From NCBI GenBank assembly GCA_964391765.1, contig CAYMNG010000036.1:1-21973 (forward strand): a stretch of 21,973 nt of DNA. The letters are read 5' to 3'. The notes beneath the pieces are model-generated. The model was given only the letters and a program-made list of their open reading frames with translations, did no database searches and was not told the origin of the DNA. This DNA is from UBA10649 sp964391765 (GTDB taxonomy: Bacteria > Actinomycetota > Actinomycetes > S36-B12). Positions within the stretch are counted from its first letter, which is position 1; the number at the start of each line of letters is the position of its first letter. Position numbers and translations under genes: made by a program. This document shows, piece after piece, positions 1-7,901 of the stretch.

Positions 1-51
1 GCTGTGCCCGAAGCCGGGTCCCTTGCCGCAGACGTCGCAGTTGGCAGCCAC
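1..51 (-). CDS. rpmB: 50S ribosomal protein bL28, N-terminal fragment (runs off the window)
   Basis: The first 17 codons of large-subunit protein bL28 are visible; the rest lies left of the window. Reading from a GTG at 51, the peptide is MAANCDVCGKGPGFGHS, which matches the start of actinobacterial bL28. It carries the CxxC pair (C5, C8) of the zinc-binding form. A good ribosome binding site, AAGGAG with a 6-base spacer, precedes the GTG on the minus strand. The gene is divergent from the DAK2 gene, an arrangement common in actinobacteria. The identification rests on a short stretch, but that stretch is highly characteristic. Confidence 0.87.
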   Translation of the reverse strand, partial: MAANCDVCGKGPGFGHS

Positions 52-362
52 GGTGTACTCCTTCGTACCCGCCCGGGTGGGCGATGTCAGTCGACTGGTG
101 GATCCTTCGTACTGCCGACGGCGACCGCGGACGGCCGTGAACTCGGGCAGCGACCGCCTAGGGTAGCCGAGCCGGTGACCTGCCCCCAAATCGAGGGCCC
201 GTCCCCGACCGGGACGCGACGGAAGGCAGCGCGAATGGACCGTTCGACGGCGTGTGCTCCGGCGCCGACCTACGTGAACCCGGGCCGCGCGGCGCACGCC
301 GACGCGCGGAACCGGGCCGGCGGTGACGACGGCGCGGTTCACGGTGCCTCGGGCGGGCCACG
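52..362. other. divergent intergenic region between rpmB and the DAK2 gene
   Basis: No convincing coding region lies here. An open frame runs through 4-366 on the plus strand, but its peptide has no recognisable family features and it overlaps the rpmB start. The region should hold the rpmB promoter (a candidate is listed separately) and about 100 bases of rpmB leader. No clear promoter or Shine-Dalgarno sequence could be picked out for the DAK2 gene at 363. No tRNA or other structured RNA was recognised. Confidence 0.5.
160..189 (-). promoter_or_regulatory. candidate rpmB promoter
   Basis: On the minus strand a -35-like TTGGGG (184-189) is followed by an 18-base spacer and a -10-like TACCCT (160-165). 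This resembles housekeeping sigma promoters of high-GC actinobacteria. It would place transcription start near 150 and give rpmB a leader of about 100 bases. The call is by eye only. Confidence 0.35.
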
Positions 363-1982
363 GTGACCTCCGTCCTCACGCCGGACCTCGTCCGTGAGTG
401 GCTACGGCGGGCACGGATCGCCCTCGCGGCCGCGCGGACGCAGATCGACGCGCTGAACGTGTACCCCGTGCCCGACGGCGACACCGGCACGAACCTGTTC
501 TTGACGATGGACGCGGCGGTCGACGCCGTGGCCGCGGCGTCCGGCCCCACCGGCGATCGCCGCACGCCGCTGACGGCGGCCGAGGTCGCCCGGGCGGCTG
601 CGACCGGGGCGCTGCTGGGCGCCCGCGGGAACTCCGGGGTGATCCTCGCCCAGATGCTTCGGGGGGTCGCCGACGAGCTCGGCGCGCGCCCCGCCGGCGC
701 GAGCCTGGACGCCGACGTGGTTCGCGGGATGCTCAGGCGGGCGGCCGACCTGGGGTACCAGGCGGTCAGCCGGCCGGTCGAGGGCACGATCCTGACCGTC
801 GCCCGCGCGGCGGCCGAGGCGGCGGAGGCCGCGACGACCTCGACCGGGTCGGCGGCGCAGAGCGCGATCGCCGCGGCCGCCGGCGCGCGGGCGGCCCTGG
901 CGCGCACGCCGCAGATGCTGGAGGCGCTACGGCTGGCGGGGGTCGTCGACGCGGGGGGGCAGGGCCTGGTCGAGGTGCTCGACGCACTCGCGGGCGTGAC
1001 GAGCGGGGCAGTCGGCCCGGTCGACGTCGAACTGCCCGCGGTCGCCGACCCGGTCGTCGCCCACCGGGCGTACGGCGGGCCCGCCTACGAGGTCATGTTC
1101 TTGTTCGACGCCGCGCCGACCGGCGCCGAGGCCGAGCCGGTCGAGGCCCTGCGCGAACAACTCGACGCGCTGGGGGACAGCGTCGTCGTCGTCGGCGGTG
1201 ACGGGCTGTGGAACGTGCACGCGCACGTCGACGACGCGGGTTCGGCGATCGAGGCGGCGCTGGGCCTGGGCCGGCCGCACCGGATCCGCGTGACCTACCT
1301 CGAGCCGGTCAACGCCGGCCGGGGCCGTGCGGTCGTCGCGGTGACGCACGGCCCGGGGATCGCGGCGCTGATGGGCGAGTGCGGCGTCGCCGCCGTGGCC
1401 GCCGGCCCCCGTCGCCGACCGTCGACCGCCGAGATCCTCGACGCGATCGTGCGCACCCACGCCGCGCAGGTTCTCGTGCTGCCGAGCGACGCCGAGACCT
1501 GCGCCGTCGCCGAGCAGGCCGCGCTGCAGGCGCGGGAGAGCGGGATCCGGGTGTCGGTGATCCCGACCCGATCGGTCGTCCAGACGCTGGCGGCTGTCGC
1601 GGTGCACGATCCGGGAATCTCGTTCGACGACGACGTCGTCGCGATGACCCGTGCCGTCGGCGCGACTCGGTACGGGGCCGTCACGGTCGCCAGCCGGGCG
1701 GCGTTGACGACCGTCGGACCCTGCGCGTCCGGTGACGTCCTCGGCCTCGTCGACGGCGACATCGTCGCGATCGGGACCGAACCGGGCGCGGTGGCGCGCG
1801 ACCTCCTGCGGGCGATGCTGGCGGCCGGCGGCGAACTCGTGACGATCGTTCGCGGCGCGGACGCCACCGAGGCGCTGGGTGCCGATCTGGCCGACTGGCT
1901 GGGCCGGGACTATCCGCTCGTCGATGTCGTCACGCACGACGGCGGCCAGCCCCTGTGGCCGTTGATCGTCGGTGTCGAATGA
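363..1982 (+). CDS. DAK2-domain protein, FakA/YloV-like (putative fatty acid kinase catalytic subunit)
   Basis: A 539-residue protein with the three-part layout of the FakA/YloV family. The N-terminal DAK2 nucleotide-binding domain (about 10-210) contains NVYPVPDGDTGTN, whose Asp38, Asp40 and Asn44 are expected to bind Mg-ATP, plus GARGNSGV (86-93) and VVDAGGQGLV (194-203). A middle domain has WNVHAHVDDAG with His286 and His288, and a DegV-like C-terminal domain follows. Characterised FakA proteins phosphorylate fatty acids presented by a FakB partner; no fakB is in this window, so the substrate here is inferred. The GTG at 363 starts just ahead of the conserved domain, but no strong ribosome binding site is visible. 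The stop is 24 bases before recG, a pairing conserved across actinobacteria, and the two are probably co-transcribed. In the FakA middle domain I recall a zinc-binding Cys; the equivalent stretch here (AYEVMFLF, 241-248) lacks one. Confidence 0.9.
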   Translation: MTSVLTPDLVREWLRRARIALAAARTQIDALNVYPVPDGDTGTNLFLTMDAAVDAVAAASGPTGDRRTPLTAAEVARAAATGALLGARGNSGVILAQMLRGVADELGARPAGASLDADVVRGMLRRAADLGYQAVSRPVEGTILTVARAAAEAAEAATTSTGSAAQSAIAAAAGARAALARTPQMLEALRLAGVVDAGGQGLVEVLDALAGVTSGAVGPVDVELPAVADPVVAHRAYGGPAYEVMFLFDAAPTGAEAEPVEALREQLDALGDSVVVVGGDGLWNVHAHVDDAGSAIEAALGLGRPHRIRVTYLEPVNAGRGRAVVAVTHGPGIAALMGECGVAAVAAGPRRRPSTAEILDAIVRTHAAQVLVLPSDAETCAVAEQAALQARESGIRVSVIPTRSVVQTLAAVAVHDPGISFDDDVVAMTRAVGATRYGAVTVASRAALTTVGPCASGDVLGLVDGDIVAIGTEPGAVARDLLRAMLAAGGELVTIVRGADATEALGADLADWLGRDYPLVDVVTHDGGQPLWPLIVGVE

Positions 1983-2006
1983 CGACGGGCCGGCGACGGG
2001 TCGGCG

Positions 2007-4280
2007 ATGAGTGACCCGCACGACGACGTGCTCGCGCGGCCGCTGGGCAAGGCCGTCGGGCCGAAGACGGCGAAGGCGCTGGCCGCACTGGACCTGCACA
2101 CCGTGGACGACCTGCTGCGTCACTACCCCCGGCGGTACGTCGAGCACGGCGAGCTGACCGACCTCGCCAACCTGCGCGAGGGCGAGCTGGTCACCGTCAT
2201 GGCCCGGGTCGAGACCATCACCAGCAAGCCGCTGCGCCAGCGCAAGGGGACGATGCAGGAGGTCATGGTCACCGACGGCACGCGCCGGATGCGGATCACC
2301 TTCTTCTCCCAGCCCTGGCTGCCGCAGCGGATCCCCGCGGGAACGTCGGCCCTGTTCGCCGGCGAGGTCAAGGCGTACCGCGGCCGGCTGGAGCTCACCC
2401 AGCCGGTGTGCGAGGTGCTCGCCGGCGACGCTGAGGACATCGAGGCCAAGAGGTTGCTGTCGTTCGCCGACAGCATCGTGCCCATCTACTCGTCGACGAG
2501 GTCGTTGCCGAGCTGGCGGATCGGGACCGCGGTCCGCACGGTGCTGGACCTCGCCCAGGGCGTCGCCGACCCGATCCCCGAGGAGGTACGGGCCGAGCGC
2601 GGCCTGCCCGACCTGTTCGAGGCCCTGAGCGCGATCCACCGGCCGATTGCCATGGACGACGTGCACCGTGCGCGTGCGCGGCTGCGGTTCGAGGAGGCGT
2701 TCGTCCTCCAGGCGCTGCTGGCCCGCCGGCGCGCCGAGACGGCCGCGATGCCCGCGACGCGCCGGGCACCGGTGACGACCCCGCTGCTCGACGCGTTCGA
2801 CGCACGGCTGCCGTTCGCGCTGACGGCCGGTCAGCGTGACGTGGGCGCCCTGCTCGAGCAGGACATGGCCCGCGAGCACCCGATGCACCGGCTGCTGCAG
2901 GGGGACGTCGGCAGCGGCAAGACGGTCGTGGCGCTACGGGCGATGCTGCGGGTCGTCGACGCCGGCGGCCAGGCCGCCCTGCTCGCGCCGACGGAGGTGC
3001 TCGCCGCCCAGCACCACCGCTCCATCACGGCGCTGCTCGGCCCGCTCGCCGAGAGCGGCTACCTCGGGTCGGACGGTCCGGCCACCCGCGTCGCGCTCGT
3101 CACCGGGGCGCAGGGGATCAAGGCCCGCCGGCGCGAGCTGCTCGACGTCGTTACCGGCGACGCCGGGATCGTCGTCGGGACGCACGCGCTGCTGGAGGAC
3201 AAGGTGACCTTCGGTGACCTGGCCCTCGTCGTGATCGACGAGCAGCACCGGTTCGGGGTCGAGCAGCGGGCGGCGCTGGCGGCCAAGGCGCTGGAGGGCT
3301 CCCGACCGCACGTCCTGGTGATGACCGCCACGCCGATCCCGCGCACCGTCGCGATGACGGTCTTCGGCGACCTCGACGTGTCGACGCTGACCGAGCTGCC
3401 CGTCGGCCGCAGGCCGGTCGCGACGCACGTCGTGCCGGCGGCGGAGCGCCCGACGTTCCTCGCCCGTGCGTGGGAGCGGGTCCGCGAGGAGGTCGCCGCC
3501 GGGCACCGGGTCTTCGTCGTCTGCACGCGGATCGGCGGCGACGCGTCCGTCAGCGAGCTGGAGGCGATGTGGCACGCCGGTGAGGACGAGGCCGCCGGCG
3601 AAGCCGGCGGGGCGTACGAGTCCGAGCTGTGGGCCTCGCAGCAGCCCGGCCCGGTGCCCCCGGTGTCCGTGCTCGACCTGGCCCGCCAGCTCGGCGAGGA
3701 GGAGCTGGCCGGGCTGCGGATCGACGTCCTCCACGGCCGGCAGCCGGCCGCGGAGAAGGACGACGTCATGCGCCGGTTCGCCGACCCGACCGCCGCCGAC
3801 GGCATCGACGTGCTGGTGGCCACGACGGTCGTCGAGGTCGGCGTCGACGTGTCGGCCGCCACGGTCATGGTGGTGATGGACGCCGACCGGTTCGGCGTCT
3901 CCCAGCTGCACCAGTTGCGCGGCCGGGTCGGCCGAGGGGCGGCACCGGGGCTGTGCTTGCTCGTGACGTCCGCACCGGCCGGCACCCCCGGCCGGGAGCG
4001 CGTGGAGGCGGTCGCGTCGACGTTCGACGGGTTCGAACTGTCGAACCTCGACCTGCGCCTGCGACGCGAGGGGGACGTGCTGGGCGCGTCGCAGTCGGGC
4101 CGGCACCGCTCGCTGCGGCTGCTGGAGGTCGCCCGGCACGGCGACGTTATCGAGCAGGCCCGGACGGTGGCCACCGCGGTCGTGGCCGTCGATCCGACGC
4201 TCGCGGCCCAGCCGGCCCTGCGCGCCGCGGTCGACGCGCTCGAGGCGGGCGACCAGGCGGACTTCCTGGCGAAGGGCTGA
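2007..4280 (+). CDS. recG: ATP-dependent DNA helicase RecG
   Basis: RecG is the superfamily 2 helicase that remodels stalled replication forks and branch-migrates Holliday junctions. The 757-residue protein has the full layout: an N-terminal wedge/OB-fold domain (about 50-140, with VTVMARVETI), then two RecA-like helicase lobes. Walker A is GDVGSGKT (299-306), motif II is DEQH (411-414), motif III is TATPIPRT (440-447), and motif VI is QLHQLRGRVGRG (633-644). A C-terminal region after 680 ends in a short tail. Between about 515 and 556 there is an Ala/Gly/Glu-rich insertion inside the second lobe. The ATG at 2007 lies 24 bases after the DAK2 stop, with only a weak upstream purine stretch. rsmD follows six bases after the stop. 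Confidence 0.97.
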   Translation: MSDPHDDVLARPLGKAVGPKTAKALAALDLHTVDDLLRHYPRRYVEHGELTDLANLREGELVTVMARVETITSKPLRQRKGTMQEVMVTDGTRRMRITFFSQPWLPQRIPAGTSALFAGEVKAYRGRLELTQPVCEVLAGDAEDIEAKRLLSFADSIVPIYSSTRSLPSWRIGTAVRTVLDLAQGVADPIPEEVRAERGLPDLFEALSAIHRPIAMDDVHRARARLRFEEAFVLQALLARRRAETAAMPATRRAPVTTPLLDAFDARLPFALTAGQRDVGALLEQDMAREHPMHRLLQGDVGSGKTVVALRAMLRVVDAGGQAALLAPTEVLAAQHHRSITALLGPLAESGYLGSDGPATRVALVTGAQGIKARRRELLDVVTGDAGIVVGTHALLEDKVTFGDLALVVIDEQHRFGVEQRAALAAKALEGSRPHVLVMTATPIPRTVAMTVFGDLDVSTLTELPVGRRPVATHVVPAAERPTFLARAWERVREEVAAGHRVFVVCTRIGGDASVSELEAMWHAGEDEAAGEAGGAYESELWASQQPGPVPPVSVLDLARQLGEEELAGLRIDVLHGRQPAAEKDDVMRRFADPTAADGIDVLVATTVVEVGVDVSAATVMVVMDADRFGVSQLHQLRGRVGRGAAPGLCLLVTSAPAGTPGRERVEAVASTFDGFELSNLDLRLRREGDVLGASQSGRHRSLRLLEVARHGDVIEQARTVATAVVAVDPTLAAQPALRAAVDALEAGDQADFLAKG

Positions 4281-4286
4281 CCCGCG

Positions 4287-4898
4287 GTGACCCGGATCGT
4301 CGCCGGCACCGCACGCGGTCGGCGCCTGGCCGTCCCCCCGGCCGGGACCCGGCCGACGTCGGACCGGGTCCGGGAGGCGATGTTCTCCAGCGTGGAGTCA
4401 CTCGTCCGCGGCGCGGGTCGGGACTGGCCCGATGCGGTCGTCCTCGACCTGTTCGCCGGGTCGGGCGCGCTCGGGCTCGAGGCGGCCAGCCGCGGGGCCC
4501 GGACGGTGACGTGCGTCGAGCGCGACGCGGCGGCCACGCGCGTCATCGCGGCGAACGCGGCCGCGGTGGGGTGTCCTGGCGTCGAGGTCGTCCGCCGCGA
4601 CGCGCGCCGGCTGCCCGCCGACGAAGCGCCCGCGGCGACCCTCGTGTTCGCCGACCCGCCCTATTCGTGGCCGGCCGCGGACCTGGCCGCGGTGCTCGCC
4701 CGGCTCGTGGCGATCGGGCGGATCGCGACGGACGCGCGCGTCGGCGCGGAACGACCCGCCAACGATCGCGACGAGGCGTGCCCTCCTGGCGGGTCGATTG
4801 CCGGTCGCCGGCGATACGGTGNNNNNNNNNNCGATACCACCGGTATCCCCCTGATCTGCAGGGTCGACACCAGCGTCGAGGCGGACGAAGGGGCCTGA
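4287..4898 (+). CDS. rsmD: 16S rRNA (guanine966-N2)-methyltransferase RsmD, interrupted by an assembly gap
   Basis: RsmD methylates G966 of 16S rRNA using S-adenosylmethionine. The GTG at 4287 opens MTRIVAGTARGRRL, typical of the family, followed by RPTSDRVREAMFSS. The SAM-binding motif is VLDLFAGSGALGLEA (about 52-66) and the catalytic motif is DPPY within FADPPYSW. The family's expected C-terminal RRRYG appears at residues 174-178, right before ten Ns. Across the gap, in the frame kept by a 10-base gap, translation continues DTTGIPLICRVD and ends at a TGA that overlaps the coaD ATG by one base. That overlap style recurs in this window, so the frame after the gap is probably right even though the true gap length is unknown. 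Four residues are undetermined as written. Confidence 0.87.
   Translation: MTRIVAGTARGRRLAVPPAGTRPTSDRVREAMFSSVESLVRGAGRDWPDAVVLDLFAGSGALGLEAASRGARTVTCVERDAAATRVIAANAAAVGCPGVEVVRRDARRLPADEAPAATLVFADPPYSWPAADLAAVLARLVAIGRIATDARVGAERPANDRDEACPPGGSIAGRRRYGXXXXDTTGIPLICRVDTSVEADEGA
4822..4831. other. assembly gap (ten Ns)
   Basis: Ten consecutive Ns fall inside the 3' end of rsmD. The flanks share CGATAC (4812-4817 and 4832-4837). A small hairpin, GATACC-ACC-GGTATC (4833-4847), begins just to the right. The gap is probably a scaffolding placeholder of arbitrary length. Confidence 0.98.
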
Positions 4899-5389
4899 TG
4901 CAGTCAGCGGTGTGTCCAGGGTCGTTCGACCCGGTGACCAACGGCCACCTCGACGTGTTCGCGCGTGCCGCGGCGATGGCCGAGGAGGTCGTCGTCGCCG
5001 TGCTGGTCAACCAGGCGAAGGACGGACTGTTCGGGATCGACGAGCGAATCGAGTTGCTGCGCGAGGTGTGTTCGCCCTTCCCGAACATCCGCGTCGACGC
5101 GTTCCACGGCCTGCTCGTGGACTACTGCACCGCGAACGGGATCACCGCGATCGTCAAGGGACTGCGCGCGGTGAGCGACTTCGACTACGAACTGCAGATG
5201 GCGCAGATGAACTACCGGCTCGCCGGCGTGGAGACCGTGTTCATCACGACCAACCCGCTGTACAGCTTCTTGTCGTCGAGCCTGGTCAAGGAGGTCGCCC
5301 GGTTCGGCGGCGACGTGCGCGGACTGGTGCCCGAACCCGTGTTGGTGCGGCTGGCGGCGAAGCTCTCGGGGACAATGGGCCCGTCGTAG
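4898..5389 (+). CDS. coaD: phosphopantetheine adenylyltransferase
   Basis: CoaD joins ATP to 4'-phosphopantetheine to give dephospho-CoA, the penultimate step of coenzyme A synthesis. The 163-residue protein has the normal family length. It opens with CPGSFDPVTNGHLDV, whose TNGH (14-17) is the nucleotidyltransferase T/HxGH signature. It then has GLRAVSDFDYELQMAQMN (substrate pocket), and YSFLSSSLVKEVARFGGDV with the conserved ISSS-type loop. The ATG overlaps the rsmD stop as TGATG, suggesting translational coupling. The rsmD-coaD pair and the following SepIVA-like gene match the usual actinobacterial order. Confidence 0.97.
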   Translation: MQSAVCPGSFDPVTNGHLDVFARAAAMAEEVVVAVLVNQAKDGLFGIDERIELLREVCSPFPNIRVDAFHGLLVDYCTANGITAIVKGLRAVSDFDYELQMAQMNYRLAGVETVFITTNPLYSFLSSSLVKEVARFGGDVRGLVPEPVLVRLAAKLSGTMGPS

Positions 5390-5416
5390 GTGTCGGTCGA
5401 CCCGGTTGGAGCTCGT

Positions 5417-5944
5417 GTGGACGTTCAGGAACGACTCGACGAACTCAAGGTGCTCGTGGAGGACGCCAAGGCGCTGCCGCTGTCGGCGTCCTGCATGATC
5501 AACCGCGCACAGGTGCTGGACCTGATCGAGGAGATCCGACACCTGCTGCCGGAGGCCGTCCACCAGGCCGACGAGTTGCTCGCCGACCGTGAGGCGGTCG
5601 TCCAGGACGGCCGCCGGGAGGCCGATCGGATCCTCGAGCGCGCGCGGGCCGACGCCGACCGGTTGGTGTCCGAGCACGAGGTCTACCTCGCCGCGGTGGC
5701 CGAGGCCGAGGCACTGACCCGGTACACCGCCGGCGAGACGGCACGGATGCGCAAGGAGACCGACGACTACATCGACGGCAAGCTGGCGACCTTCGAGATC
5801 ACGCTGCAAAAGACGCTGACGACCGTCGACCGCGGTCGGGAGCGGCTGCGCAGCCAGATGTACCAAGAGCTCGCGCCACCGGTCGAGACCGGGTACGACG
5901 ACAGCCTCGGGGACACCGGCTACATCGACGAGCGCGTGCGCTAG
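5417..5944 (+). CDS. short SepIVA/DivIVA-like coiled-coil protein
   Basis: A 175-residue, charged, largely helical protein that matches the mycobacterial division/elongation factor SepIVA at both ends. The N-terminus MDVQERLDELKVLVEDAKAL with PLSASCMINRAQVLDLIEEI follows the SepIVA pattern. The C-terminal part YIDGKLATFEITLQKTL with VDRGRERLR matches its conserved end. The central heptad-rich segment (about 55-110) is much shorter than in the roughly 245-residue mycobacterial protein. I chose the GTG at 5417 because GGAG lies 5 bases upstream and the distance to LDEL fits the family. A GTG at 5390, directly after the coaD stop, would add nine residues. It probably acts at the septum or growing envelope; that role is inferred from the family. 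It is followed by a strong hairpin. Confidence 0.82.
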   Translation: MDVQERLDELKVLVEDAKALPLSASCMINRAQVLDLIEEIRHLLPEAVHQADELLADREAVVQDGRREADRILERARADADRLVSEHEVYLAAVAEAEALTRYTAGETARMRKETDDYIDGKLATFEITLQKTLTTVDRGRERLRSQMYQELAPPVETGYDDSLGDTGYIDERVR

Positions 5945-5956
5945 CGCGGGAGCTGC

Positions 5957-5983
5957 CCCTCGCGCCGGGCGCCGGCGCGGGGG
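5957..5983 (+). terminator. GC-rich hairpin after the SepIVA-like gene, candidate terminator
   Basis: Thirteen bases after the stop, CCCTCGCGCC (5957-5966) can pair with 5974-5983 to give a 10-bp stem with one G-T pair and a 7-base loop (GGGCGCC). No T-run follows, as is common for actinobacterial terminators. A promoter-like element follows 17 bases later, supporting a transcription-unit boundary here. Confidence 0.45.
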
Positions 5984-6000
5984 ACGTCGCCGGACTCCGG

Positions 6001-6028
6001 TACGCTAGCCCGGGCCTCTCGCGAGGCC
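6001..6028 (+). promoter_or_regulatory. candidate promoter and leader hairpin for the DUF177-rpmF unit
   Basis: TACGCT at 6001-6006 is a good -10-like hexamer (the same hexamer precedes ffh), but no clear -35 is seen. About 7 bases later, where transcription would start, a perfect hairpin GGCCTC-TCGC-GAGGCC occupies 6013-6028. It could stabilise the 5' end of the transcript, whose first start codon is at 6065. Confidence 0.33.
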
Positions 6029-6064
6029 AGGGTTCCCCGCTGCCGACGATGACAGGGACGAAGC

Positions 6065-6628
6065 GTGACCGGGCTGGATGCGACCGACCCGCTCGTGCTC
6101 GACGCCCGGTCGCTTCAGCGCCGCCCCGGTTCGATGATCGTCGTCGACCGGACGGTGCCGGCACCGGAGGGCCTCGGCGTCGCGATGGCTCGGGTGCCGG
6201 TGGGAGCGCCGATCGCGTTGGAGTTGCGATTGGAGTCCGTTCTCGACGGCGTCCTGGTGACCGGAACGGCGGATCTGCCCGTCGCCGCGGAATGCTCGCG
6301 GTGCCTTGATCCGTTCGACTGGCACCAGGAGGTGGACCTCACCGAGCTGTTCGCCTACCCGGCGACCGACGCCCGTGGCGCGATCGTCGAGCAGGAGGAC
6401 GAGTCCGAGGATCCGCTGCCGGTGCTGCAGGACGACCTGATCGACCTGCGCCCGACCCTGCGGGACGCGGTGGTGCTCGATCTGCCGCTGGCCCCGCTGT
6501 GCAGCGACGACTGCCAGGGACTGTGCCCCGACTGCGGGGTACGGCTGGCGGACGACCCGCAGCACGCGCACGAGGTGACCGACCCGCGCTGGGCAGCATT
6601 GACCGCCCTGCGCGACCAGGAAGCCTGA
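6065..6628 (+). CDS. yceD: DUF177 (YceD-family) protein
   Basis: A 187-residue DUF177 protein. Members sit beside rpmF in most bacteria and have been linked to 23S rRNA accumulation. The family's cysteine pattern is intact: CSRC (C77, C80) in the middle, and CSDDCQGLCPDCG (C146, C150, C154, C157) near the C-terminus, likely a metal site. An acidic stretch EQEDESED lies at 109-116. The GTG at 6065 has a moderate purine-rich sequence upstream (AGGGACGAAGC). It is 54 bases upstream of rpmF and almost certainly co-transcribed with it. Confidence 0.92.
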   Translation: MTGLDATDPLVLDARSLQRRPGSMIVVDRTVPAPEGLGVAMARVPVGAPIALELRLESVLDGVLVTGTADLPVAAECSRCLDPFDWHQEVDLTELFAYPATDARGAIVEQEDESEDPLPVLQDDLIDLRPTLRDAVVLDLPLAPLCSDDCQGLCPDCGVRLADDPQHAHEVTDPRWAALTALRDQEA

Positions 6629-6682
6629 CGCACCGTCGCGACGCCCCTGGTGACCCAGGAGCCCGAGAAGTGAGGAAAGACC

Positions 6683-6856
6683 GTGGCAGTTCCGAAGCGG
6701 AAGATGTCCCGTTCCAACACCCGGCATCGCCGTTCGCAGTGGAAGGCCGCGACCCCCACGCTGGTGGCATGCGCCCGCTGCAAGGAGAAGCACATCGCCC
6801 ACACGGCGTGCCCGACCTGCGGCACGTACGCCAAGCGACGCGTCCTCGACGTCTAG
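6683..6856 (+). CDS. rpmF: 50S ribosomal protein bL32
   Basis: A 57-residue large-subunit protein, MAVPKRKMSRSNTRHRRSQW at its N-terminus, diagnostic of bL32. It has the four-cysteine zinc ribbon (C30, C33, C43, C46: CARC and CPTC), so it is the zinc-containing form. The GTG at 6683 has GAGGAAAG upstream with a short spacer. It lies between the DUF177 gene and plsX, the conserved order. The stop is four bases before plsX. Confidence 0.96.
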   Translation: MAVPKRKMSRSNTRHRRSQWKAATPTLVACARCKEKHIAHTACPTCGTYAKRRVLDV

Positions 6857-6860
6857 CCTC

Positions 6861-7901
6861 GTGGCGCCTGAGCGGACAGGCGCGGACCCGACGACGATCG
6901 CCGTCGACCTCCTCGGTGGCGACGGTGCGCCGGCGGTCGTCGCCGACGCGGTCGTCGCCCACCTGGCCGATCCTGACCCGGACTGCCGGATCGTCCTCGT
7001 CGGACCCGCGCCGATCGCCCGCGCCCTCCTCGTCGAGCGTGGTGCCGACCCCGACGCCGTGTCGATCGTCGACGCCGGTCGGGGAGCAGCGATGGCCGGC
7101 GATCCGTTGCCCACCCTGCGGGCACACGACGACGTGACCGTCTCGGTCGCGGTGGGCCTGGTCGCCGGCGGACTGGCCGACGCGTGGGTGTCCGTCGGTC
7201 ACACCGGTGCGGCCGTCGCCGCCGCCGTCCTGGGCCTGGGCCGCATCGCCGGCATGTCCCGCCCGGCCCTCACCGTCGTCGTGCCGTCCTTGGCCGGCCC
7301 GGTCGTCCTGCTGGACGTGGGCGCGGCGACGGACCCGACGCCGGACGTCCTGCGCCAGTTCGCCGTGGCCGGCTGGGCGTACGCCGAGGCCCTCGGCGTT
7401 GCGGACCCGAGCGTGGGCCTGCTGTCGATCGGCGCCGAACCGGGCAAGGGCGATCACCTGCGCAAGTCGGCGCACGACCTGCTCGCCGAGGCGCTGCCCG
7501 CCGGTGTTCGCTATATCGGCCCGGTCGAGGGCCACGACGTCGCGACCGGCGCTCGGGCTCGCGTCGTCGTGACCGACGGCTTCACCGGGAACGTCCTGCT
7601 CAAGGGCCTGGAAGGGGCCGTCACGTGGTCGGCGTCCCGGATGGGTGCGGCGTACGCCGACGCCGGCCCGGCGTGGGCCGTGGCGCGCGCCACCGCCACG
7701 TCGCAGTTCGCCGGTGGCGTCCTCCTGGGGGTCAACGCGGTGACCGTGGTCGGCCACGGAGCCGGCACCGCAGCGGAGATCCTCGCGTGCCTGCGCCTCG
7801 CCGCGGCAGCGGTGCGCATGGGCGTGGTCGCGAAGACCGCGTCGGGGCTGGCCCGGTTGGCGCTGGGGTCGGTGCCCGCCGACGGCGGAGCGCGGGCCTG
7901 A
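6861..7901 (+). CDS. plsX: phosphate acyltransferase PlsX
   Basis: PlsX converts acyl-ACP plus phosphate into acyl-phosphate, the donor used by PlsY to start phospholipid synthesis. The 346-residue protein has AVDLLGGDGAP (14-24), VSVGHTGA (110-117; the family usually has GNTGA), VGLLSIGAEPGKGDHL (185-200), and the signature DGFTGNVLLKGLEG (239-252). The GTG at 6861 is four bases after the rpmF stop, and no better start exists. The TGA overlaps the ATG of the ACP-like gene. The His in GHTGA is a small departure from the usual Asn. Confidence 0.94.
   Translation: MAPERTGADPTTIAVDLLGGDGAPAVVADAVVAHLADPDPDCRIVLVGPAPIARALLVERGADPDAVSIVDAGRGAAMAGDPLPTLRAHDDVTVSVAVGLVAGGLADAWVSVGHTGAAVAAAVLGLGRIAGMSRPALTVVVPSLAGPVVLLDVGAATDPTPDVLRQFAVAGWAYAEALGVADPSVGLLSIGAEPGKGDHLRKSAHDLLAEALPAGVRYIGPVEGHDVATGARARVVVTDGFTGNVLLKGLEGAVTWSASRMGAAYADAGPAWAVARATATSQFAGGVLLGVNAVTVVGHGAGTAAEILACLRLAAAAVRMGVVAKTASGLARLALGSVPADGGARA

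Noticed and set aside
4..366. 120-codon plus-strand open frame at the left edge
   Set aside because: Overlaps the rpmB start and the divergent promoter region, with no domain-like sequence.
927..2888. 653-codon open frame on the minus strand antisense to the DAK2 gene and recG
   Set aside because: Arg/Gln/His-rich translation without recognisable domains, antisense to two clear genes; an artefact of high GC codon bias.
5371..5376. GACAAT at the end of coaD as a promoter for the SepIVA-like gene
   Set aside because: No -35 at a workable distance, and co-transcription with coaD is simpler.
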